From positions 1-40,270 of the forward strand of contig NZ_JADDUM010000158.1 of the NCBI RefSeq assembly GCF_015163715.1: DNA of 40,270 nt, written 5' to 3'. Within the stretch, counting starts at the first letter, position 1. Each line of letters begins with the position of its first letter. Under the pieces are notes generated by a model, which was not told where the DNA came from, did not search any database, and saw nothing but the letters and a program-made list of their open reading frames with translations. The position numbers and the translations under genes were made by a program. The stretch is from Pseudomonas cyclaminis. GTDB taxonomy: Bacteria; Pseudomonadota; Gammaproteobacteria; Pseudomonadales; Pseudomonadaceae. This document shows, piece after piece, positions 1 to 9,527 of the stretch.

Positions 1-18
1 GTATCTGTTTCGTGGTCT

Positions 19-66
19 ACCTTGACATGGTGGGGGTCGTTGGTTCGAGTCCAATCGCGCCTACCA
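19..66 (+). other. tRNA-Val(GAC) 3' remnant, probable attachment-site scar
   Basis: The stretch contains the 3' part of a tRNA: half of an anticodon arm with loop TTGACAT (anticodon GAC, valine), a variable loop, a T-arm with loop TTCGAGT flanked by GTTGG and CCAAT, the acceptor strand CGCGCCT and the encoded ACCA. Bases 1-18 should be the D-arm of the same tRNA but contain neither the usual GCTC/GAGC stem nor the GG loop. A copied tRNA 3' end with a foreign 5' side is what integration of a phage or island into a tRNA gene leaves at the far end. The intact tRNA would then lie to the left of the window. A divergent or damaged tRNA is the alternative. Confidence 0.6.
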
Positions 67-95
67 AACAAAATCCGCTCTGCTGGGCGGTCTAG

Positions 96-127
96 AAGGG
101 CTCACCGAAAGGTGGGCCCTTTTTTGT
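96..127 (+). terminator. Rho-independent terminator after the tRNA-Val remnant
   Basis: An 11-bp stem (AAGGGCTCACC with GGTGGGCCCTT, one G-T pair) closes a GAAA loop and runs into a T tract. It is the normal terminator position for a tRNA transcript and lies 30 bases after the CCA end. Confidence 0.85.
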
Positions 128-139
128 TGTCTGCGATTT

Positions 140-159
140 GCCAAAACTTTTGCAAAACT
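140..159 (+). repeat. Paired CAAAAC direct repeat, 11-bp spacing
   Basis: CAAAAC occurs at 142-147 and again at 153-158, one helical turn apart, just after the terminator. The same pair with the same 11-bp offset follows the tRNA-Pro terminator at 26420-26436. The placement near two tRNA loci suggests arm-type sites or other remains of tRNA-targeting integrases. Apart from this and the terminator I see nothing in 67-298. Confidence 0.4.
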
Positions 160-298
160 CCCACCTTAGAACGCCAATTCTGCGCCTACCTCCGTGTTAG
201 CTCTTTTCGGCTGTCGCGACTAAGCATCAAAGGCTGCCTAAAGTATTTAAATGCCAGGCCGATAACGAGCGCAAACCTCCAACACTCGGACATTTGGC

Positions 299-736
299 AT
301 GCTTATCAACATTAGCACTACCGCTTCCGTAGCCAGCACTCCAAGCACCGTCAGCTCGACGGATACCGCCACTACCGACAGCACAAGCAGCGCCGCCAGC
401 GGCGCAACCGTTGACGCGAGCACTGAGACCAAAGGTTCTGCGGGAGCAGGAGGTGGCAGCCAGGTTGCTTCGGTCTCAAAGGAGTCCGATACGGTCAAGG
501 AGCTGAAAAAGCAGATCGAGCAGTTGCAGCAGCAGCTTCAACAGCAGCAGCAGGCTCTTCAGAAAGCCCAATCCAGCAACCAGAGCGCAGACGCCAAGGC
601 TGCCGCTGTGGCGGCGGCTCAAACGCAAATTGCAGGCACTTCTGCCGCGTTGCAGACGGTGACTTCGGCGCTATTGCAAGCCGTCACCGCAGAGGGTGGC
701 AGCACGTCGGGCTCAATGGTCAGCACCACCGCCTGA
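299..736 (+). CDS. Hypothetical Ser/Thr/Ala-rich coiled-coil protein
   Basis: This 145-residue protein is not assigned to a named family. Residues 1-60 are a disordered Ser/Thr/Ala stretch. Residues about 63-95 form a strong coiled coil with the run LKKQIEQLQQQLQQQQQALQ, and the C-terminus is Ala-rich with a second possible helix. There is no signal peptide or membrane segment. The gene is transcribed away from the tRNA-Val remnant and ends at a hairpin shared with the convergent transporter gene. No good ribosome binding site is obvious before the ATG, so the start is uncertain. Similar low-complexity proteins are seen in pseudomonads, but I cannot name a function. Confidence 0.6.
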   Translation: MLINISTTASVASTPSTVSSTDTATTDSTSSAASGATVDASTETKGSAGAGGGSQVASVSKESDTVKELKKQIEQLQQQLQQQQQALQKAQSSNQSADAKAAAVAAAQTQIAGTSAALQTVTSALLQAVTAEGGSTSGSMVSTTA

Positions 737-752
737 TTGCCGCAAAATGGGT

Positions 753-779
753 TGAACCGCTGTATTTATCAGCGGTTCA
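753..779. terminator. Hairpin between convergent genes
   Basis: A perfect 10-bp stem (TGAACCGCTG with CAGCGGTTCA) closes the loop TATTTAT. It lies between two convergent genes and includes the stop codon of the transporter gene. There is no long T tract, so it may only protect the 3' ends. Confidence 0.5.
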
Positions 780-2184
780 GTACACTTTCTCCTGCACCCT
801 TGGGCAATCGATACACGTCCACCAACGCCAATACCCCCAGCAACGCCACACCGATGAACGCCACGCGAAAATCCCCCGCCTGCGCCTGAACCTCATGCCC
901 ACGCACGGTCATGGATGCGCGCAATAACAGCGCCGCCACCGTCACACCCATGCCCATGGCGAGCTGGAACGACAGGCTGAACAACGCCGACGCCTCACTC
1001 ATGCGCGCCTTGGGCACATCTGCGAAGCCAATCGAGTTGTAGCAGGTGAACTGCATCGAGCGTGACAGCCCGCCCACAAACAACACGGACGCAATCAGCG
1101 CGAACGGCGTCTGCGCCGTGAACAGCGCGCAAGCCAGTATCGACACCACACCGATCACCCCATTCACCAGCAACACCTTGCGAAAGCCGTAACGCTGCAT
1201 GATGGCGGTGGTAAAGGGTTTCATCGCCAGGTTGCCGGCGAATACCGCGAGTACCAGCAGGCCCGCGTCCACGGGTGACAAGCCAAAGGCCACTTGAAAC
1301 AACAGGGGCAACAAAAAGGGCAGGGCGCTGATGGCGAGGCGAAACAATGAGCCACCGTAAATGCTCACGCGGAAGGTGTTGATGGACAGGGTGTCGAGCG
1401 GCAACAAGGGGGCGGTGTAATGTCGACAATGGTCCACGGCCCATACCGCCAGCAACAAACCGGCGACGACCAGCGCTACGCCGGGGATGAGCATTTCTCC
1501 AGTCTGGCTGCCCAGCCACTCCAGCCCGCCCAGCAGCGCCACGCAGGCGCCTGCCAGCAAGACAAACCCCTTTGCATCGAACTTGCGCACGTTCGTCTCG
1601 CGGCCTTCCGGCACCAGCCACAGGGCCGCTAACAAGGCCACGGCGCCCAAGGGCAGGTTGACGTAGAAGATCCAGGGCCACGAGGCATGCGTGACGATCA
1701 GCCCGCCCGCCAGCGGCCCGAGAATCGGCGCCACCAGGCCAGGCCAGGTAATCACCGCGATCATCTTCACCAGGTCTTTTTTATCGGTATTGCGCAGCAC
1801 CGCGAGACGCCCCACGGGCACCATCAGCGCGCCGCCGATGCCTTGCAGGACGCGGGCAAACACGAACATATCGAGACTTTGGCTGAGCCCGCAGAGCAAT
1901 GAGGCGAGGGTGAAGACAATGATCGCGCCAGCAAATACCCGGCGCGCGCCAAAGCGGTCGGCGATCCAGCTGGACAGCGGTATGAAGATCGCCACGGCAA
2001 GAATGTAGGCGGTGATACCGATGTTCATATCGACCGGTGTCACGCCGAAGTCCGCCGCCATGGTGGGCAGGGCGGTGGCGATCACCGTGGCATCGAGGTT
2101 TTCCATGAAAAACGTAACGGCGACCACTAGGGCGATCAGACGGGTTTGTGTACTGAGGCCGGTGTCGGCAGTGGATGAGGTCAC
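769..2184 (-). CDS. MFS multidrug exporter, DHA2 (EmrB/QacA-like) family
   Basis: This 471-residue integral inner-membrane protein is predicted to be a proton-driven drug exporter. About 14 hydrophobic segments can be traced, the usual number for the DHA2 family. Near the N-terminus is the motif NLDATVIATALP, a form of the LDxTxVNVALP signature of this family. After segment 2 comes the motif-A-like loop IADRFGARRVF, and in segment 5 GPLAGG corresponds to the antiporter motif C. The length is normal. No periplasmic adaptor (EmrA-like) or regulator gene is adjacent, so it probably works alone. The substrate cannot be told from the sequence. Confidence 0.85.
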   Translation of the reverse strand: MTSSTADTGLSTQTRLIALVVAVTFFMENLDATVIATALPTMAADFGVTPVDMNIGITAYILAVAIFIPLSSWIADRFGARRVFAGAIIVFTLASLLCGLSQSLDMFVFARVLQGIGGALMVPVGRLAVLRNTDKKDLVKMIAVITWPGLVAPILGPLAGGLIVTHASWPWIFYVNLPLGAVALLAALWLVPEGRETNVRKFDAKGFVLLAGACVALLGGLEWLGSQTGEMLIPGVALVVAGLLLAVWAVDHCRHYTAPLLPLDTLSINTFRVSIYGGSLFRLAISALPFLLPLLFQVAFGLSPVDAGLLVLAVFAGNLAMKPFTTAIMQRYGFRKVLLVNGVIGVVSILACALFTAQTPFALIASVLFVGGLSRSMQFTCYNSIGFADVPKARMSEASALFSLSFQLAMGMGVTVAALLLRASMTVRGHEVQAQAGDFRVAFIGVALLGVLALVDVYRLPKGAGESVLNR

Positions 2185-2385
2185 CGGTGTTGCCCCTTGT
2201 TGGCTGGAGGACGGGGGCGCCCGTTAAATAGGTGGCGCTACGATGCGCGAATCTGCCGCAGTCTGTCTACCTCTGGTTACAGGCACTGCCTGCAATGACC
2301 TGCAAGGTTTATGAGTTCGCAACGGTGCACGTGCTTTGTTAACTTCGACTACAGTTCAACTACGTTTCCGCCTTGGGTAATCGCC

Positions 2386-2832
2386 ATGATCAAGTCTTCT
2401 AAGTTTGTGTCAGTCGCGCTGTCGCTGGTCCTGTTTGCCGGTGGCGGCATGGCGCTGGCGGATCCCGGCAATGGCAAGGGGCAAGGTAACAATAAAGGCA
2501 ATAATCAAGGCGGCCAGGGGCATGACAAACCCAAAGGCAAGGGCGGGTCGGGCAACCATGGCCCCAATGTCGATCGTGGCAGCGTGCTGAGTGTGCTGGG
2601 TGGCTATCGCGACTACTGGCGCCCTGGGCCGGCGTTGCCCCCTGGCATCCAGAAGAACCTGGCGCGGGGCAAGCCGCTGCCGCCGGGCATTGCGAAGAAA
2701 CTGGATGGCCGCTTGCTGGGCCACTTGCCCCGTTACGACGGGTACGAGTGGCAGCAGGCAGGCACCGACCTGATATTGGTCGCCATTGCGACGGGCATCA
2801 TCTACGAAGTCCTCAATGGCGCCCTTGATTGA
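2386..2832 (+). CDS. CigR/RcnB-like secreted protein
   Basis: This 148-residue protein has a signal peptide of about 24 residues (Lys at 3 and 6, hydrophobic core, ending GGMALA). A low-complexity stretch rich in Gly, Asn, Lys and Gln follows at residues 25-60, then the repeated element PPGIQKNLARGKPLPPGIAK, and a C-terminal hydrophobic segment at about 125-145. The PPGI..L..G.PLPPGIAKK pattern is typical of the RcnB/CigR family (periplasmic proteins linked to nickel/cobalt homeostasis in E. coli and to virulence control in Salmonella). I chose the ATG at 2386 because the signal peptide starts there. The gene is convergent with the sensor-kinase gene and overlaps its 3' end by 20 bases. Confidence 0.75.
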   Translation: MIKSSKFVSVALSLVLFAGGGMALADPGNGKGQGNNKGNNQGGQGHDKPKGKGGSGNHGPNVDRGSVLSVLGGYRDYWRPGPALPPGIQKNLARGKPLPPGIAKKLDGRLLGHLPRYDGYEWQQAGTDLILVAIATGIIYEVLNGALD

Positions 2833-4228
2833 ACTCTCGGCCCGGGAAAAACAGTTCGAAACAGGTCTCACCGGCCTCGCTGCTGACGCTGTACCGACCG
2901 TTATGCAGCTGCATGATGGTCGCCACAATCGACAGGCCCAGGCCATTGGACTGGGCCGAACGCTCCCGTGACTCGTCCACCCGGTAAAACCGTTCGAACA
3001 GCCGCGATAAATGCCTGGCCGCAATAGTTTCACCCTGATTTGTGACCCTCAGGTGGATGCCCTCGGCGTCTGCAATTGTCTGGATCACTAACTCGGACCC
3101 TGGTGCGCCGTATTTGATGGCATTGGCGCACAGGTTCGCCAGGGCCCGGCGCAGCAGCATCGGTTCGGCCCAGATCACACCTTCGCCCTCGGCACGAATA
3201 CGGATGTTTGCGTCGCCTGCCAAGCCTTCAAAGTAATCGGCGATGCGCGCCACTTCATCCGCCGCGCTCAATTCCTGGCGCTGGCGCAGGGCGCTGGCTG
3301 GATCGGTGCGGGCCAGGAACAGCATGTTGTCGAGCATCCGCGCCAGGCGCTCAAGCTCTTCGACATTGGAGGCCAAGAGCTGCTGATAACTTTCGATACT
3401 GCGGTTCTGTTGCAGGGCGACCTGGGTTTCCCCCAGCAGATTGTTGATTGGCGTGCGCAGTTCATGGGCCATGTCGGTGGACACTTGCCCCAGTTGCACA
3501 AAGCCCTTGGCCAGGCGCTCAAGCATGGTGTTGAACGAGTCGATCATCGGCAGCAGCTCTTTCGGTACTCCCTGGCTGTCGAGGCGTTCGGCCAGGTTGC
3601 CGACGCCGATGCCTTGAGCGTGTCGAGCCAGACGACGCAAGGGCAGCAGGCCGCGATGCACCAACAGGTAGCCGGCCAGTGCGAGGAGGATCGCGGCAAC
3701 GCTCGCCAGGAGATACACGCTCAACCGGTAGCTGGCGAGCAGGGCGGTCCGCTCGGTCATCAGGCGCCCGCTGGTGACTTGCAGGCTGCCCAGGTCGCCG
3801 GAGTCGATGGACGCGGCCAGGGTGGAGAAGGGCACGCCATTCACACCTGGCAGGTGCTGCACGTCGTTCAGTGTGAGGATGTGGTCTTTGGGGACTGGCT
3901 TAATGGTTGGCAGCTCGATGTTGCCGGGGTTCACCAGCAGCAGCGGCTTTTGGCCGGGTGCGGCGATGCTCAGCACCGATTCGCGGTTGCCCAGCATATT
4001 CTGGAACAGTTCCGGCTTGGTCCTGATCAGGTCCAGTGTGTTGCTGTCGTTGAGCAGGTTGCGCAGTTGATTCACCCGGGAAATCAATTGTACGTCGTCA
4101 CTCAGGATCAGTTCGCGCTCCAGCTCGCGGTACAGCACCACGCCGAGGGTGGCGAGCAGGGCAAAGGCGAGCAGGGCGAAGATCACGGCCAGGCGAAGGG
4201 TCAGGGAATAATGACGGCGGTGGGTCAT
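2813..4228 (-). CDS. Sensor histidine kinase (CusS/CopS-like)
   Basis: This 471-residue membrane kinase would phosphorylate the regulator encoded just upstream. Transmembrane segments lie at about 12-33 and 168-190 and enclose a periplasmic sensor region of about 130 residues. A HAMP domain follows at about 191-244, then the H-box [13 protein letters not shown] with phospho-acceptor His255. The ATPase domain shows the N-box ([11 protein letters not shown]), the F-box (LFERFYRV) and a G-box (NGLGLSI). The order resembles heavy-metal sensor kinases such as CusS/CopS, but nearby genes give no metal efflux clue apart from the RcnB-like gene. Its ATG overlaps the regulator stop (ATGA), showing translational coupling. 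Confidence 0.88.
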   Translation of the reverse strand: MTHRRHYSLTLRLAVIFALLAFALLATLGVVLYRELERELILSDDVQLISRVNQLRNLLNDSNTLDLIRTKPELFQNMLGNRESVLSIAAPGQKPLLLVNPGNIELPTIKPVPKDHILTLNDVQHLPGVNGVPFSTLAASIDSGDLGSLQVTSGRLMTERTALLASYRLSVYLLASVAAILLALAGYLLVHRGLLPLRRLARHAQGIGVGNLAERLDSQGVPKELLPMIDSFNTMLERLAKGFVQLGQVSTDMAHELRTPINNLLGETQVALQQNRSIESYQQLLASNVEELERLARMLDNMLFLARTDPASALRQRQELSAADEVARIADYFEGLAGDANIRIRAEGEGVIWAEPMLLRRALANLCANAIKYGAPGSELVIQTIADAEGIHLRVTNQGETIAARHLSRLFERFYRVDESRERSAQSNGLGLSIVATIMQLHNGRYSVSSEAGETCFELFFPGREFNQGRH

Positions 4229-4896
4229 GGCTGGGTATCGAAACGGTAGCCGATGCCCCGCACGCTTTGGATCAACTTGAGCGGGAACGGGTCGTCGATT
4301 TTAAGGCGCAGGCGCCGTACGGCCACGTCCACCACGTTGGTATCGCTGTCGAAGTTCATGTCCCACACCCGCGAGGCAATCAACGAACGCGACAGTACCT
4401 GGTCCTGGTGAGTGGCGAACAGGTGCAACAGGGCGAACTCTTTATTGGTCAGGGTGATGCGTGTACCGGCGCGTGTGACGCGGCGTTTCAGTACGTCGAT
4501 GTGCAGGTCGGCGATCTGCAGCTGCTCTTCTTCCCGGCTCGGGCCGCGACGGTTCAGGGTGCGCAGGCGTGCTACCAGCTCGGCGAAGGAGAAGGGCTTG
4601 ATCAGGTAGTCATCGGCACCCAGTTCCAGGCCTTTGATGCGGTCGGCAATGTCGTCGCGCGCCGTCAGAAAAATCACTGGGGTATCGGCGTCCTTACGCA
4701 GGCGACGCAGTACTTCCCAGCCGTCCATTTTCGGCATCATTACATCGAGCACGATCACGTCGAACGGAGTTTCCAGCGCTTGGTACAGGCCGTCCACGCC
4801 ATCACGGGCCAGGCTGACGGAGTGGCCCAATTCCTGTAGGCCGTTGAGCAGGTAATTGCCGGCCTTGGGTTCGTCTTCGATCACGAGGATGTTCAT
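4225..4896 (-). CDS. OmpR/CopR-type response regulator
   Basis: This 223-residue DNA-binding regulator is the partner of the downstream kinase. The receiver domain covers residues 1-118: acidic pocket EDE at 7-9, phospho-acceptor Asp51 ([14 protein letters not shown]) and the conserved Lys in LIKPFSF near residue 100. The C-terminal winged helix ends with RGIGYRF, typical of the OmpR group. I chose the ATG at 4896, which starts MNILVIEDE; a longer reading from 5052 would add residues foreign to the family. It resembles CopR/CusR/IrlR metal regulators. The signal is unknown. Confidence 0.9.
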   Translation of the reverse strand: MNILVIEDEPKAGNYLLNGLQELGHSVSLARDGVDGLYQALETPFDVIVLDVMMPKMDGWEVLRRLRKDADTPVIFLTARDDIADRIKGLELGADDYLIKPFSFAELVARLRTLNRRGPSREEEQLQIADLHIDVLKRRVTRAGTRITLTNKEFALLHLFATHQDQVLSRSLIASRVWDMNFDSDTNVVDVAVRRLRLKIDDPFPLKLIQSVRGIGYRFDTQP

Positions 4897-5130
4897 GGGA
4901 GTGCTCTGATTCAATACTGGCGCCAGTGTAGCCGGATCAATTGTGGTTGGCGCATTGAGTCGTGCCAGTGCGTTCACGGTAACCCGTGGCCGCGTACAGC
5001 CAACCAACAGAATGATGACAAGTTCGTAATGATTGCCTCGCGGTTCGGGCATCAGCGTTTACAACTCAGGAGGTGATCCGTAGATTGCAGCGGGCCGATT
5101 ATTCGTTTCAGCTCACGAGGAAATCCTGCA

Positions 5131-5808
5131 GTGTCTATCCGAGGTTCAGCCGTACTTGCCCGCCCTTACCGCGCCTTCCTGTTCGATATGGACGGAACCC
5201 TGCTCAACTCCATCGCCGCCGCCGAGCGTGTTTGGAGCACCTGGGCTGAACGCCATCGGCTGGATGTAGCGGCCTTCCTGACCACCATTCATGGTGCGCG
5301 GGCAATTGACACCATCACGCGCCAGGCATTGCCCGGTGTTGATCCGCAGGTTGAAGCGCAGTGGATTACCGAGGCTGAAATCAATGACGTGGACGGCGTC
5401 GTGGCGATTTCCGGTGCTGTCGAGTTTCTTAATAACCTGCCCGGTGATCAGTGGGCGCTGGTTACCTCTGCACCAAAGGCGTTGGCATTACGTCGGTTGC
5501 AGGCAGCGGGCATTACGCCGCCGGCGGTGCTGGTCACGGCCGAAGACGTGGCCATCGGCAAGCCGAACCCCGCCTGTTATGTGCTGGGTGCACAACGCCT
5601 CGGTGTACCGGTGCAGGACTGCCTGGTGTTTGAAGATGCGACGGTGGGGATTCGTGCGGGGGAGGCGGCTGGAGCGGATGTGCTGGTCGTGACGTCGACG
5701 CACCTCAAGCCCATGCTCACTGAGCATCCTTCGATTGAAGGGTATGAACAGGTGCAGGTGCAGCGCGGAACTGATGGCTTGTTGTACTTGCAGAGCGCGG
5801 TGGGCTGA
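5131..5808 (+). CDS. HAD-family sugar-phosphatase-like hydrolase
   Basis: This 225-residue cytoplasmic phosphatase belongs to HAD subfamily IA. Motif I is FDMDGTLLNS at about residues 18-27, with the nucleophile and acid Asp. Motif II is the Thr/Ser in ALVTSAPK, motif III the Lys in GKPNPACY, and motif IV FEDATVGIRAG. A helical cap lies between motifs I and II, as in E. coli YfbT/YniC, which act on small sugar phosphates and deoxyglucose-6-phosphate. The GTG start at 5131 is preceded by CGAGGAAA at a suitable distance. The gene stands alone between the two-component system and rsmE, so context does not fix the substrate. Confidence 0.85.
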   Translation: MSIRGSAVLARPYRAFLFDMDGTLLNSIAAAERVWSTWAERHRLDVAAFLTTIHGARAIDTITRQALPGVDPQVEAQWITEAEINDVDGVVAISGAVEFLNNLPGDQWALVTSAPKALALRRLQAAGITPPAVLVTAEDVAIGKPNPACYVLGAQRLGVPVQDCLVFEDATVGIRAGEAAGADVLVVTSTHLKPMLTEHPSIEGYEQVQVQRGTDGLLYLQSAVG

Positions 5809-5904
5809 CACTAAAAAACCGAGTCGTGCCATTAACCCAAGAACAGTTCGAAAAGGTTTTCGCCAGCCGTTACATGAACGAAAGGGCTGGCTACTGAGGG
5901 TGCT

Positions 5905-6099
5905 TCAAGGCGTCTGGTTTTTGTCCGGGGCGGTCAGACCGGCCTGGATGCGCTGGTAGATCTCCTCGCGATGCACGGCAACATCCTTGGGTGCGTTGAT
6001 GCCGATTCGTACTTGCTGGCCGCTGACGCCGAGGATGGTGATCGTAATGTCATCACCGATGTTTATGCTTTCACCGACTTTGCGGGTGAGTATAAGCAT
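5905..6099 (-). CDS. rsmE: RsmE, CsrA-family RNA-binding translational regulator
   Basis: This 64-residue protein would bind GGA motifs in mRNA leaders as a homodimer and block translation. In fluorescent pseudomonads this Gac/Rsm system controls secondary metabolism and exoenzymes, and small RNAs of the RsmX/Y/Z type titrate the protein. The sequence starts [17 protein letters not shown] and contains [12 protein letters not shown], with the RNA-contacting Leu4 and Arg44 present. It matches my memory of P. fluorescens RsmE closely and differs from RsmA, which has MLILTRR. The ribosome binding site AAGGAGAAG itself contains a GGA motif, so autorepression is plausible. Other Rsm paralogues would lie elsewhere in the genome. 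Confidence 0.93.
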   Translation of the reverse strand: MLILTRKVGESINIGDDITITILGVSGQQVRIGINAPKDVAVHREEIYQRIQAGLTAPDKNQTP

Positions 6100-6345
6100 G
6101 GACTTCTCCTTGATTGCTTTTAGGACACATGTTTCAAACAGGGCAGGTGTCGGATGTGTGTAGCTTACTGCTAAGCGCTTCCCTGTGACTGCCTCTTTTA
6201 GGACGCATAGAGGCGACATTAATTCCCATGGCGGCATCATACAGGTCTGGGATACATCATTCGCATTGTTTAAGCCAACGTTTATGACGGCCAGAATAGA
6301 CAGTGAATGATAAAGTTGCCTCTTTATCCTTAAAGGAGCAGGGCA

Positions 6346-6726
6346 GTGCGTAAAGTAGCGATGGCAATTGCGGTGTTGGCGTTGGCCGGTTGCGGTGAAG
6401 GTAAACCTGTCGACGCCCCCAAGGCCAAGCCTGCCGTGACCGAAAGCCAGCCACAGACCGGCGCGATTGCTGCTCAGGAGTGGGACCTGCGAGTCGGTCC
6501 GCCGGACCACAAGCTCCAGGCGATCACCGACCTGACCGCCTGGTTGCTCGAACATGGTTTCAATTTTTATATCGTGAAAGTCGACGGCAAGGACGACGTG
6601 CTGCTGGGGCCGTTTGCAACCAGGGCCGAAGCTGAGGCAAAGCAGACGCTGCTTAACGAAAAGATGGCCCGTGCCAAGAAAACCGACACGGTATCCGAGA
6701 TCATCGAACACCAACCCGCACAGTAA
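6346..6726 (+). CDS. Small SPOR-like lipoprotein
   Basis: This 126-residue protein has a short lipoprotein signal with lipobox LALAGC (lipidated Cys at residue 16) and a Pro/Lys/Ala-rich linker at 18-45. A compact domain follows with [31 protein letters not shown]. The pattern of a strand, then GPF, then a helix starting xxAEAE is typical of SPOR domains, which bind denuded peptidoglycan; here the domain is partial or divergent. The GTG start at 6346 follows AAAGGAGC by a good distance. It is divergent from rsmE and convergent with endA. The true role is unknown. Confidence 0.75.
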   Translation: MRKVAMAIAVLALAGCGEGKPVDAPKAKPAVTESQPQTGAIAAQEWDLRVGPPDHKLQAITDLTAWLLEHGFNFYIVKVDGKDDVLLGPFATRAEAEAKQTLLNEKMARAKKTDTVSEIIEHQPAQ

Positions 6727-6735
6727 CGGGCCGCT

Positions 6736-6754
6736 TGGGCGGCCGTGCCGCCCA
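6736..6754. terminator. Hairpin between convergent lipoprotein and endA genes
   Basis: The stem TGGGCGGC/GCCGCCCA (8 bp) closes a CGT loop. It lies between the stop codons of two convergent genes. No T tract follows on either strand, so it is a weak terminator candidate. Confidence 0.4.
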
Positions 6755-6756
6755 GG

Positions 6757-7446
6757 TTAACTGCAGGCTTTCAGATTGACCGGGCCGACAAACTCATTGC
6801 CACGCCCCATCACACACGCCACTGTCTGGTTACGCTGGCGCTCCCAGGCTTGTACCGGGTAGGTCTTGTTCCAGGCTTCGTACAACTGGCGATCCTGTTT
6901 CGACAGGCGCAAGCCGTATTGTTTGCTCATGTAGAAGTAGGTGCGCGCGATCATCCCGCGAATGGACGGGCGCGGCATCACCTTCTTGGCCTTGAAATCC
7001 ACTTGGGTCAGGCATGAACCGTATTGCCCGTTTTGCACCGGCAGCCAGCCAAAACTGAAGTTGCTTCGGTCGCCGTTGACCTCGCCGATACTCGGTACCA
7101 AATTGTGCAGGTCTGCTTCGGCACGCTTGAACACGTCGTCATGGCGCGTGCAGTTCTTGCGCCCACCCTCCTGCCAGCACTGACGCTGGTGCCCAATCTG
7201 CCAGGCTGGAACAATGTGCTCCCACTCGATGCGTGCGGCGCGGCTGGCATTTTTGCGTGGGATATATCCGCAGGCTTTCAAGTCCACTCGGTTGCCGCTG
7301 TACTTGCAGCCGCAATAGAACTCGGTGGATTGCGGGGCGTAGAGTGTCCAGGCGACTTTCTTGGCTTCACTGAAGGTTCTGGGTGCCTGCGCATGAGCGG
7401 TAACGGCAAAAAACAGGCAACACACAGCAATAAAACGGGCACTCAT
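6757..7446 (-). CDS. endA: Endonuclease I (EndA/NucM-like secreted nuclease)
   Basis: This 229-residue protein is a periplasmic or secreted non-specific DNA endonuclease. A signal peptide ends near AVTAHAQA (about residue 20). The catalytic region has RIEWEHIVPAW with the beta-beta-alpha metal His, then HNLVPSIGEVNGDRSNF, the second signature of this family. Six or more Cys suit disulfide bonds outside the cytoplasm. The length fits the family (E. coli EndA 235 residues). The ATG lies five bases past the DUF1654 stop, with GGAAGATTG ahead of it, so the two genes form an operon. The upstream LexA box would place this nuclease under SOS control. Confidence 0.92.
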   Translation of the reverse strand: MSARFIAVCCLFFAVTAHAQAPRTFSEAKKVAWTLYAPQSTEFYCGCKYSGNRVDLKACGYIPRKNASRAARIEWEHIVPAWQIGHQRQCWQEGGRKNCTRHDDVFKRAEADLHNLVPSIGEVNGDRSNFSFGWLPVQNGQYGSCLTQVDFKAKKVMPRPSIRGMIARTYFYMSKQYGLRLSKQDRQLYEAWNKTYPVQAWERQRNQTVACVMGRGNEFVGPVNLKACS

Positions 7447-7450
7447 TCAA

Positions 7451-7702
7451 TCAATCTTCCTTCGGCACAACCCAGAAAATCTGCACGCCACCGTCATCTC
7501 GATAGGCGAGGGTGACGTTGTCGTTCTCCGCGATCTCTTCCAGCAAACGCTGCCACTCGTCCTCCGGTTCTTCCGGCAAACGGAAGAGCAAGGCTGCCTT
7601 GGCTTTTTGCGCGTTGGTGGAATTGATGATCTTTTGCACGCGAGTTGCCAGGCGTGTGTAGGCATCAGGTGGGGTGGGCGCTGCGGAAGAGGATTTTGCC
7701 AC
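7451..7702 (-). CDS. DUF1654 family protein
   Basis: This 83-residue protein has the DUF1654 pattern seen widely in pseudomonads: YTRLATRVQKIIN near the start, then KAKAALLFRLPEEPEDEWQRLLEEI and a C-terminal VTLAYRDDGGVQIFW. The function of the family is unknown. I chose the GTG at 7702 because AAGGAG precedes it at the right distance; a longer reading into the LexA box is unlikely. It is the first gene of a two-gene operon with endA, and a perfect LexA box lies 19 bases upstream, so it is probably DNA-damage inducible. Confidence 0.8.
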   Translation of the reverse strand: MAKSSSAAPTPPDAYTRLATRVQKIINSTNAQKAKAALLFRLPEEPEDEWQRLLEEIAENDNVTLAYRDDGGVQIFWVVPKED

Positions 7703-7720
7703 GGAATACTCCTTGGTAAG

Positions 7721-7736
7721 CTGTATGTGCATACAG
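7721..7736. promoter_or_regulatory. LexA (SOS) box upstream of DUF1654-endA
   Basis: CTGTATGTGCATACAG matches the gammaproteobacterial LexA consensus CTGT-N8-ACAG exactly and is a perfect palindrome. It lies 19 bases before the GTG start of the DUF1654 gene, where a repressor would block the promoter or early transcription. Confidence 0.85.
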
Positions 7737-7843
7737 TATTTAACTGTGGGCAATTTCGCAACTGCTTAAAATTCAAGAAGTTCGTCTGACAACGAATTAG
7801 GGAGTTAGGTGTAGGGCGGGGAGAGAGGAATAGGGAGGTTGCT

Positions 7844-7871
7844 GTGGCGAGGGAGCAAACTCCCTCGCCAC
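7844..7871. repeat. REP palindrome
   Basis: A 12-bp perfect stem (GTGGCGAGGGAG with CTCCCTCGCCAC) closes CAAA. This is a familiar REP sequence of the P. fluorescens group. It lies just past the ansB stop codon and could also protect that transcript's 3' end. Confidence 0.8.
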
Positions 7872-7886
7872 CTGTACAGTCAGGAA

Positions 7887-9352
<1,466 letters not shown>

Positions 9353-9381
9353 TTGACAAATCTCGACAAGGTTCTCATAGT
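9353..9381 (+). promoter_or_regulatory. Predicted sigma70 promoter of the rbs operon
   Basis: TTGACA at 9353-9358 is a perfect -35 box. CATAGT at 9376-9381 follows after 17 bases as the -10 box (four of six matches). The start point would fall just before the operator at 9390. Confidence 0.6.
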
Positions 9382-9389
9382 TTGTTCAA

Positions 9390-9403
9390 CGCAAACGTTT
9401 GCG
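9390..9403. promoter_or_regulatory. LacI-family (RbsR-type) operator
   Basis: CGCAAACGTTTGCG is a perfect 14-bp palindrome centred on CG, the classic form for LacI/GalR-family repressors including RbsR. It overlaps the expected transcription start of the rbs promoter, so bound repressor would block initiation. The likely repressor gene, rbsR, is inside the operon but frameshifted. Confidence 0.8.
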
Positions 9404-9527
9404 AGATATTTCACGGCGTGCTTCAAAAGTGCTGTGAAAGCTCGTATCAGCCACCCGGGTGGAGGGTTGCCGAAGCATTCTTCGGTGCAAGCGTTGCTCA
9501 CAATAATCATAAGATCGGAGTGAACCC

